NCBI GenBank assembly: GCA_018296165.2
Contig: JACKQL020000149.1
Coordinates: 29,980-93,979, forward strand
Origin: Termitomyces sp. T153
Taxonomy: Eukaryota > Basidiomycota > Agaricomycetes > Agaricales > Lyophyllaceae
Length of the DNA stretch: 64,000 nucleotides
Reading direction: 5' to 3'
The position numbers were made by a program, and so were the translations under genes. The notes beneath the pieces are model-generated. The model did no database searches and was not told where the DNA came from. It was given only the letters and a program-made list of their open reading frames with translations. This document shows, piece by piece, positions 54,861 through 64,000 of this stretch; position 1 is the first letter of the stretch; each line of letters opens with the position of its first letter.

Positions 54861-56790
54861 TCACCCCTCCCCCCTCTAGCATGCAGCATCTTGATGTACT
54901 GGGTAGAAGAAGTCACAAATTACCTGGTCAGCTGTTGAAATGGGGTAGATGCCTCAAATGGCTCTTGGGGTACTGGGATGCCTATCATAGAAGTCCCAGA
55001 CCAGGGTTGGTGCATGTACATTAGCCTGTGGTTCCTAAGAAATGTCCTCAATGCCATATCCCTTCCATTTCACCTTGAATTGCAACTTCTCTCAGGATGT
55101 CCTGCTATTCAAGATTTCCTCCACTTCATACTCCTTCCTTATTGTTGACCAAGACTGGTGGTATGGGTGGCTTAAGGCAGCAGCCAGAGATTGGATCCTC
55201 CAGAGCTGAGAACAGTTTGACAATGTTGAAGACTCAGTGCAATTGGTGTAGGCCTGCTAGGAGTTCAAGTTGGTATGCCAAAGGCCCTACCTTCTTCTCC
55301 ACTATGAAGGGGCCAAGGTGATGATGTGACAACTTCTGGGATGGCCTTGTTGTCTTAATGTCTGAGATATCCAAGTACACATGGTCTCCAGGCTTGTAAA
55401 CTGGGGCTGGTGTCCATCAGTGATCATAGTACCATGCCATGTTCTCCTTGGCCTTCACCAATGCAGGGTTTGCCTCCTCCTGTGCCTTTTTCATCCAGTT
55501 CACAAACTTGTTGATGGAGTCATTCTCAGAGGGGCATGCCCAAGGTTTATATCTCATATGAGGGTGCCTGCCAGTGTCCAGGAAAAATGGAGTCATCTGC
55601 ATGGAAGAGTGAACATGATTGTTGTATTGGAATTCAGCATCTGGCAGCAGCTCATCCCAGTCATCCTACATCTCATTACAGAACAGGTGGAAATACTGTT
55701 CCAGGGTCTGGTTAACATATTCTATCTGCCCATCTGGCTGAGGGTGATAGGCTGTGGTCATATGGAGCTTCACTCCCAGCAGGTGATATAGTTTCTGACT
55801 GTTTGTGAGTCCATGATTGGTTCAGAATGCTGCCTTCCACTCATCTCCCTTATTGATGCACACATTGTTGTAGCCCCAATAGACATCTAACTTGGTGAAG
55901 TAGTGTGCACCTCAAAGGTTGTTGATGAGTTCTGAGATCAGTGGAAAAGGATAGTGATTCTTCACTGTCATCACATTCAAGACTTGATAGTTCTGAACCA
56001 GACAAAGAGACCTATCCTTCTTCTTAATTAAAAAGACTGGGGAGGCCATTGGGGACTTAGAGGGTTGTATTCATTCAGAGCTAAGATTATCCTGTAGGAA
56101 TGCATTCAGCTCATCCTGTGCATGGGGCACAAGAGCATAGACCTTGCAGCTGGAAGGTTCTGCATCTAGTATCAGCTCAATTGCATGATTGCACTGCTTA
56201 TGCTATGGGATGGAGTCAAAGGATGCCTTGGAGAATATGTCCTAAAAATTGTGTAGGTGATTAGGAACTGTGCAACAAAAAGGCTTGGGCCAGAAGTTTG
56301 TTGCAAATGCTTTGGCCAGACATTGAGAAGTGGTCTGACTGGCCCAAATCTCTGCCACTGTAGGAGGGGGGGATGGGTTGTAGCATAGATCCTATCACCT
56401 ACCTCAATGGTTTCATCTGGAGACTCTGGATGTGGAGCACTGGTGGATTCTCCTTTTCCTTCCTCTTCTTCTTGAGGTTCACACCCAACACCTTGGACAT
56501 CCTTGTAGAGGGCCTCTCTAGGAGGGAATGCCAAAGGAGGGAGATTCAGGAGGTCAAGATCAGCATAAGGGGGATGCACCATGGCATGCATAACAGCATG
56601 CTCACAAACCTTTGCTCTATGCTCCTTACAGGCTTCTTTGGCACAAGTCATGCAATGATAATGGCAGCAGCTCATCTTCACCTCACCCTTTGTCCAGTCA
56701 ATCTCAGGGTTGTGTTCATGTAGTCAGGTGAACCCTAAGATCATGTCTTGTTTCCCCAGACTAGTGATGGCAAAAGTGGTGATAAGACCC
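54861..56790 (-). mobile_element. Gypsy copy I, pol part with RT-integrase deletion
   Basis: From right to left: protease end (ITSLGKQDMILGF, 56760), linker (EVGDRIYATTHPPLLQ, 56390), RT start ([17 protein letters not shown]..., GDEWKAAF, 55830). It then switches without a break into integrase sequence (LYHLLGVKLHMTTAYHPQPDGQIE, 55790-55720). The rest of RT, all of RNase H and the integrase N-terminus are missing. Further left come HSSMQMTPFFLDTGRHP (55602), a GPF module (55310) and a chromodomain (EVEEILNSR...WKGYGIEDISWE, 55130-55040). It is an internal deletion derivative. Confidence 0.75.
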
Positions 56791-57885
56791 ACTTGTTGCT
56801 GAGCACCATTTTTGGCATTTTGGACTGGACAGCAGCTGACTATTTTGACATGATACAAGTCACAACACTCAGCCATGTGAGGCCTAGTCCCAAGATCTGA
56901 AATGACATAGCCTTGGCAAGGGATTTTAGCAACCACAAGACTTGTTGGTCACAAGCAATATCACATGGCATCTGGACCTTGGGTCTAGAACAGCAAGGAT
57001 GAGACCTTTCTTAGCAATTATTGCTAGCAATTTTCTTGGCAACAACGCAGCAGTCCCCCCATATATGGGTATATCAACAGTCATGTGATTTCTTACTTAT
57101 CATTTTTCTTATCAAGCTTACAAACATACTTGAACAGCATCTACACTTCAGATATTGACATCAGACTCACTTTTTTTGAAGATTTATTGTTTTTTATGCA
57201 TTGCATCAACTTCACATATGTTTCACTTCATTACAGATTGACACCACATATGTATCATAAACACTTTGGCAGACACTGTCACTAGTAGCAACTATTTGTT
57301 TCTTTTCCCATACTATACCTACAAATAGTATAAATACTGCCTGTACATAGTACCCTGATCATTGAATGAAAGAAGTACAGTTCCCTCTCTCTCTGTCTCT
57401 AAGCTTACCAGCTTGAGATTTCACTCTGTCCCTATCACTTATTCTCTTGCTCACTCATTATCAACCATGACTTAGCAACAAGTCTTGCCAATTCTACTTC
57501 AACCTTGTGTGGTACCAACTAAAGGTGCTCCTAGCATTATTTTTGACTTAGCAATGCTAGCAACTAAAGCTAGCAATCAGTTTGCATTTGTACTCCTTTT
57601 TGTCCCTTTATTGTCACTAGCCCCTTTCTCCACCTAGCTCTTCTTTCACAGCTTAAAGTTTGCTTTGCCTTAGCATTGCTTCCACCTTCATTTTGTTCCC
57701 CTTTTTCTCACTAGCAGCCCTCCATTACTGTCTAGTAACTCAGCTCTAGTTCTCTGGGATGGTTACTGACTCATTTCCTACTATTAACTTCCTACTGCCA
57801 GCTACCCTATCTAGTGACTAGTGTTAGGTCCTCTTTTTAGGTTTCCTGCATGGCACTAGGTGGCATAGGAGCACATCAGCAGCTT
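56791..57885. mobile_element. ~1.1 kb insertion splitting copy I protease, family unknown
   Basis: Copy I protease is read up to HYKDHSEQA at about 57885 and resumes with TTFAITSLGKQ at about 56785, so this segment is inserted. It contains LTR-like promoter elements (tagtataaatactgcc near 57330, followed by ctctctctctgtctct) and several copies of (t)tagcaa. It has no long ORF. It is probably a solo LTR or non-autonomous element. I could not fix its exact ends or a target duplication. Confidence 0.5.
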
Positions 57886-59625
57886 GCTCAGAGTGGTCTT
57901 TGTAATGGAGGATCAGATCCACCACCAAGTGAATAGAGCCAGCTTCATTGAGCATGCCATCAGCATTGTACACAGGGATAGGATGAGCTAGGGGGCAAGT
58001 GGTGAGACAATGTCATTGCACATAGTCTGTGTCAAGGAAGAGGCCTGTTGTGCCACTGTCAAGCATAGTTTACACACTTTGAGTCTGCTGGGTGTCCATT
58101 GTCTTGATGTCTACCTGTAGCTTCATAGAGTTAGCAGAAGGGGTAGAAGCAACAATGTAACAATGAGGGAGATGGCCCTCCCATGCAGGAATCTGGAGGC
58201 ATGGGTTATGAGGTGTGTTTCTAGCAGAGACTTTAGCTTGGGAGGGAGTTTGTACATCTGCAGAGGGGCTTATCATTTCAGGCATAGTATCAAAAGCAGC
58301 AACAGATATATGTGATTCTACAGACAGGAGAGCAAAAAGATTAGCACTAGAAAATGGTGGCATACAGTTCATCCATTGCCCCTTTAAAAATCCTCCTCCA
58401 ACTCTGCAGGAACCTTCTCCAATACATTGGCCACCTCATTGGAGTGAACAGCTATAGGTGCTTCAAGAGAGGGGGTTACTGTTGCATCCCTTGCTGCTAG
58501 GAGTTGGACAAGCAGCTCTTCTTTCTCTAATGCAGACAGGTAGCAGACTTCTAGCCCTTGAGGACAGTAGCAAGCAAAGTGACCTGCCTTTCCACAGTGT
58601 CAACACAACAAGGGAGTAATGGATCACTGTTGGATGGCATTGACATTCATTGGGACTCTGGGGTAGGGAGCATAAGAGGGTAACATGGAATGGAAGGGAA
58701 AGAGTTCCACCTGCTCATGGGGCTGCTAGAGCATGTGTGGAAGGGAGAACTTGTAGGGTGAACCCACCATGAGAGAAAGGAAACATTGAGGGTTGTGTTT
58801 GCCACAGCTCATGTTGCAGTTCCATCAACTGCCACTTCTCACATGCCACCTTGTACCAGGTAACAACATGCTCATCATCTGGGTGCCCCTCAGCCATACT
58901 ATCAATATGATCCATGAGAGAAGGGTGGAGTCTGTCACAGAAGGTGAGGCAGAGTTGCAGACTATCTGGATAGCCAGCCTGTTTGACTCAGGCACTGAAA
59001 GAGTTGATGTACTCAGCCAGTGACTGCTTCCCTTGACTATACTGGGTTTGGTCTTGAAGGGAAGAAGCTGTAGTCTTGGAGGGGTCCAGGGAAAAGAACT
59101 CAGCTTGGAACTCCTTCTCAAACTCCATCCAGCCAGAAAAACTCTCAACTCCTCCTGGGCATCAGAAAATGCACAGTGTGTAGGTCAAGGCTTGGCCTAC
59201 CTTCATGTAAGAGAGAGCCCAGGTGATTCTCAATGCATCAGAGGGGAATGCTTCACTGCTCAACTGGATATAGGTAATGCAAGACTGGAGGAAACATTCT
59301 CCAACTCTACAGTCCCCATCAAATACAGCAGGGAGCCCAGAGCAAGGAAGTTTAGAGTGGGGTGCTAAACTCTGCAGGCTAGGTGCAGAAGGGAACCTTC
59401 CTACAGCTGCTGGGGGTCCAGGGGGAGGAGTAGGGCTGAGGGGAAGATTTTCCAGGAGGGCCTGGAGAGAAATGGACATTGCTTCAGTGATTTGATGGTG
59501 CCCAGTGAGTTTAGCAGTGTAGGAAGTAAGGGTGCCTGAGTAAATTGAATCAGCAAATGACTCCAGGCATCATCATGGGGGTTTGGAGCATCAGGGGGAG
59601 GTGCTGGAGAGATTGGTTGGGTCAT
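57886..59625 (-). mobile_element. Gypsy copy I, gag and protease N-terminal part
   Basis: Reading leftward: gag from ATG 59625 (MTQPISPAPPPDAPNPHDD), gag body with many frameshifts, knuckle remnant GKAGHFACYC within 58605-58564, the linker MNCMPPFSSANLFALLSVE (58372) and protease LDSGTTGLFLD near 58060-58030. A parallel plus-strand gypsy element begins exactly at its start codon (59626), so its own 5' LTR is displaced or lost. Confidence 0.7.
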
Positions 59626-59975
59626 TGTCAGGGGACTTCCATTTCCAACCTCTGTAACTGGTTCCAGCACCTCCACAGCTTGTTCAATGTCTCCAGGGCT
59701 CTTTCCAGAACCCCAGAGTTCTCCATATTACCTCAGCAACCATTGCCCTAGGGTTAGGAGTAGCTCCAGTCACCTGTACAGTAGTTCCCATGCCTCCACC
59801 ACCTGCTGATGCACTGCACCAAGCAGTGGGGATCCTTAGACTTGTTCTCTTCAGATTCCCCTCTACTAGGTGATTAGTTACCAATTTGTATCATCATTTA
59901 CTCTGCTAATATACTTCAGATTCCCCTCTGCTAGCTGCGTGACTCTGATCCATCCCTCTGGAGGTTGCCCTTACA
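59626..59975 (+). repeat. 5' LTR of gypsy copy J (350 bp)
   Basis: Begins TGTCAGGGGACTTCC and ends GGTTGCCCTTACA, followed by the shared leader GCAGAACAAGTCTCC. It is closely similar to the LTR at 36785. The five bases before it are GTCAT; the matching duplication would lie beyond the window. Confidence 0.85.
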
Positions 59976-62900
59976 GCAGAACAAGTCTCCTAAAACTGGC
60001 CTGGAAGCCCCACATAGCTGCAAGGAACCTCTGAGCTGCTATCCATCACTTCTCCACCAGAATTAAGCATTGTGGAGTTCTATGTCTCAGCTCACCAGCC
60101 CAGACACACCCTTGGAGGCCCCAGCCCCACAGGACAAAGCCTGGACTCACCTGCTCCACCTAGAAACCCAGGTGCAATTAACACAATCATCTCTCACCCA
60201 CCATACAACCAAACTCTCTACCCTCCATTAGACAACAGATCTTATCTCTCAGTCCCTCCAGGTGTTGCTAGAATGCCTAAGCCCTAATTCTGCTCCTCCC
60301 ACAGCCAAGGAACCAGCTCTGCCTGCCACAGCGCCTGCTCCAGCAGCTCCAGTGACCCTGTGGCCATGGATCCCTTGCCCAGTGCTGCCAGACACATATA
60401 ATGGTGCTTGCTCTAGTGGGGAGCAATTCCTACAGTCCTGCCTCACCTACATCCACATCAGTAGGGATGCTTTTGACTCTGATGCATTGAAAATAGCCTG
60501 GGTACTGTCATACATGAAGACTGGATGTGCCTCCACCTACATGCTGTGAGTTTTCTGCCATCCCAGAAGTGTGGGGAGCTTCCTGGACTGGGCTGCCTTT
60601 GAGAAGGACTTTCACATGGAGTTTTTTCTGTTGGACCCCACCAAGACTGTGGCACTGACACTGCATGACAGAGAGCAGTACAGACAAGGGAAGCATACGT
60701 TGAATGAGTACATTGACTTGTTCTGAGCCCTGGTCAAACAGGCCACCTACTCTGATGGCCTCCAGCTGTGCCTCACCTTCCACGATGGCTTGCACCCCAC
60801 TTTGGTGGAATGCATTGACAACCTGGTGGAGGGTTGCCCCAATGATGAAAAGATTGTGTCATGTGTATGAGGTGGCCCAGGACCAATGGCAGCTCATGGA
60901 GATATGGAGGGAGCTCTGCTGCCCCCATTCCACAATGCACCCCACTCCAGTCAGCAACTTCTGCTACCCTGCACCTACTCACCCAGCACTGGCCCTCACT
61001 CCAGCTGCCCCTGCCACTTGTCCCCTACTCCTAGGGATCCCCATGGATGTGGACATGGCCTGACAACTCCACATGGCCCTGCTGTTATGCTGGAGATGCA
61101 AGAAGCCCAGGCACTTTGCATGGCACTGTCCCCTGGGCCTGGAGGTCTGCTACCTTTCTGCAGCAGAGCAGGAGGAACTTCTCCTGCAGCTCCTAGCTAC
61201 AAAAGACACTGCCAGAGCTTCATTGCTGGACAAGCCCTCATTGGAGTTGACTCCAGAGGAAGCCAACATGAGCACCTCATCTCCAGAGCTAGAGGGGGAT
61301 TTTTAATGGGGGATTTTTAATCAAGCAATAGATGAGGTGTATGCCTCCATTACTAGGTGCTAACAGGTTCTCTTGTCTGTTGATAGAAAATGAAACTGCC
61401 TTTTCCAATGCTCTTCATTCTGAGACAGAAGAACCTCAAAGCCCCCTTCCAGATGTACAAACACTAACTCTGGAGCCCCCACTAAGCTCTCCAACACCTC
61501 CAAAGGTCTAACAGCACAGCCCCACTTGGGCATGCTGAATGCCCTGATAGTACATGATGGCCTCTGGCTTATCAGCCCATTCCTTGCACCTTGATGTAGA
61601 GATTGAGATGACAGACACCCAGCAAAACCATGGAGTCACAGCTCTTCTGGACAGCAGAGCAATAGGACTCTTCCTGGACTTGGAGTTTGTCAAACACCAT
61701 GGCCTGACCATGCAGCCCCTTCCCAAGCCCATTCCTGTCTACAACATCAATAGAATGCCCAATGAAGCCAGTGCAATTAGCTCCATGGTCAACCTAGTTC
61801 TCCACTATTGGAACCACATGGAGCATGCCATATTCACTGTCACCAGCTTGGGAAGGCAAGATATAATCCTTGGGTTCACATGGCTCTGAGAGCATAACTC
61901 CAAGGTCAATTGGACTAAAGGAGAGGTGACCATGAGTAAATGCCCCAGGAAGTGCTCTGCCTGTACTGCAGAGGCCAGAGTGGAGTGATGGACTCAAGTC
62001 TGAGAGCATGCAGCCATCCAAGCATGTCATGCTAGCCCTCTCCCCTTTGCTGATCTAGACCTCCTGGACCCCCTGCCTCTGGCATTCCCTCATAGGGAGG
62101 CCCTCTATAAGGATGATTGGAGCAGTGGCAGAGCCCCAGAGGAGAATAGAGGGGAGTTTGGTAGTATATGTGAACCAGAGCTCCTGGATGAAGCAATAGA
62201 GGTGGGGGATCAAATTTATGTTACCACTATCTACCTGTTGCCCTCTGTTGTGGAGATCAGGGCTAGCCAGACTACATCCCAGCAGCTGGCCCAGGCCTTT
62301 GCCACCAACACCATGCCTCAAGAGTTCCAGGATGTAGTACCCCTCTACTTGCATGCATTTGAGGATGTGTTCTCCAAGGCCTCCTTTGACTTGCTTCTAG
62401 AGCACAAGAGGTGGGACCATGCCTTGAACTGCTGCCCAACTCAGCACTCTCCAGCTGTAAGGTCTACTCCCTCATGCTCAGAGAGCAGGATGAGCTTGAT
62501 GCCTTCCTCCAGGAGAACTCGAACTCTGGTCATATCTGTCCATCCAAATCCCCAATGGCTTCTCTGGTCTTCTTCATCAAAAAGAAGGATGGCTCCCTCT
62601 AACTAGTACAGGAATATTGGGTACTCAACACCATAACAGTGAAAAATTGCTACCCTCTCCCCCTCATCTCCAAGCTCATCAACAACCTCCAGGACATGCA
62701 ATACTTCACTAAACTGGACATCTGGTGGGGTTACAACAATGTGTGCATTCAGGAGGGAGACAAGTAGAAGGCAGCCTTCTGGACCAACCAGGGATTGTTC
62801 AAGCCACTCATTATGTTCTTCAGTCTCACCAATAGCCCAGCCACCTTCCAGACCATGATGAATGACATCTTCCAGACCTCATTGTGGAAGGTGTAGTCTG

Positions 62901-64000
62901 CATGTACCTCAACAACATCCTCATCTACACCAAAACGCTGGAGGAACACCATCGGATCACTTGTCTCATTCTGGAACACCTCTGCCAGCACCAGCTCTAC
63001 CTCAAGCCAGAGAAGTGCAAGTTCAAACAAACCCAGATCAAGTACCTTGGCCTGATCATCTCCCACAGAACTGCAGAGATGGACCCAGTGAAGGTAGCAG
63101 GTGTGGCAGAGTGGCTGGAGCCCCAGAACAAGAAGGAGGTACAGGCATTACTTGGTTTCACAAACTTCTACCAGAGATTTATCCAGGACTTCTCACATCA
63201 TGCCCGCCCACTGTTTGACCTCACAGGAAAAGATGTTACATGGAGCTGAGGACCTCCAGAGCAGATGGCCTTCAACACTCTCAAGCATGCCATGACCTCC
63301 AGACCTGTTCTCCTCTTCCTGGATGACAACTCTCCCTTCTGCATAGAGGCCAACAGCTCCAACTTTACCACTGGGGCAGTGCTCTCACAACAATCTCCGG
63401 AGGATGGGAAGTGGCACCTGGTAGCCTTTTACTCCAAAAGCCTGAATGCAGTGGAGCAGAACTACAACATCCATAATAAGAAGATGTTGGCCATCATCCA
63501 GTCATTTGAGGAGTGGCAGCACTTCCTGAAAAGTGCACAGCATAAGTTCAAGGTCTGGAAAGATCACAAGAACCTTGAATACTTCCAGACCACCAAGAAG
63601 CTCAATCACCAGCAGGCCCAATAGTCCCTCTACCTTGCCAACTTTGATTTCTCCTTGCACCACAAGCCTGGCCAGAGCATGGGGAAACCAGATGCCCTGT
63701 CTCAGAGGACAGACCACAGAACAGAGGAAGGAAGTAACAGTAACATCATGCTCCTCTGCCTCAAATTGTTCACAATCTGAGCCATGGAGGGCCTAGTTGT
63801 TGATGGAGCAGAGGCAGACATTCTCTGGGACATCTGACAGGGTAATAGGGATGGTCAACAGGAGGAGCTGGTGGCACAGGCTGCTCAGACACTGAAGTTG
63901 GGGCATGCTACTGGTGTTAAAGAGGTCCGCACTGATGAATGGGCCCTCTAAAATGGAATCCTGACCTTCCAAGACCATATCTACATCCCCAACATCCCAG
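59976..64000 (+). mobile_element. Degraded chromodomain-family gypsy element (copy J), runs off the window
   Basis: Gag begins near 60090, with knuckle CWRCKKPRHFAWHC at 61088-61129 and the LEVCYLSAAEQEELLLQLLA tail. Protease has LLDSRAIGLFLD at 61644-61680 (DSGA reads DSRA). RT starts at 62555 with YLNN at 62905-62916 in place of YLDD. RNase H is at 63265-63624 (IEANSSNFTTGAVLS), with the integrase linker at the edge. It is the best preserved old copy but has stops (TAG at Trp or Arg sites), a frameshift near 62878 and a lost RT active site. No chromodomain is seen because the window ends first; the family is inferred from copy D. Confidence 0.8.

Overview
The window looks like a TE-packed stretch of a filamentous fungal genome, most likely a basidiomycete (Agaricomycetes). 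Evidence: several Ty3/gypsy lineages including chromodomain elements, a decayed KDZ-type transposase, Ty1/copia and Tc1/mariner remnants, and protein genes with introns of about 50-75 bp. The organism cannot be named from sequence alone.

Layout. About 75% of the window (1-11.0 kb, 23.0-43.8 kb, 47.7-64 kb) is old, nested transposon debris that is almost free of CpG. It holds copia gag remnants (1.9-2.6 and 52.6-54.4 kb), Tc1/mariner remains (4.3-4.75 kb), at least six degraded gypsy copies on both strands, a KDZ transposase pseudogene (28.7-30.3 kb), short ~220 bp LTRs (8.3, 39.4, 40.1, 50.1 kb) and a tandem array of tRNA-derived SINE-like units (24.55-25.66 kb). Two islands keep normal CpG. 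One is a young 11,983 bp LTR retrotransposon on the minus strand (11044-23026). The other is a host gene locus (about 43.85-47.6 kb) encoding a five-exon TPR protein.

The young element is the most informative object. It has 988 bp LTRs that differ at nine positions, a 5 bp target duplication (ATCAC), a polypurine tract, a gag with one CCHC knuckle, and an intact pol ORF with retropepsin, RT, RNase H, integrase (D,D35E), GPY/F and chromodomain. Four features stand out. (1) The 13 nt directly after its 5' LTR are the exact reverse complement of the predicted 5' end of its own transcript, which predicts Tf1-like self-priming. (2) The pol ORF carries two tandem retropepsin domains. (3) An opposite-strand gene with a 49 bp intron lies between pol and the 3' LTR and encodes a Zn2Cys6-like, NLS and coiled-coil protein of 548 aa. 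(4) A 1165 bp solo LTR of a related family splits gag. The element landed in a decayed gene that also encodes a Zn-cluster protein.

The nine LTR differences all fall at CpG sites, the same signature that, taken much further, accounts for the CpG-free state of the older DNA. The window therefore records several ages of a cytosine methylation/deamination or RIP-like process that leaves the host gene untouched. Boundaries of old copies are approximate because they are read by eye.
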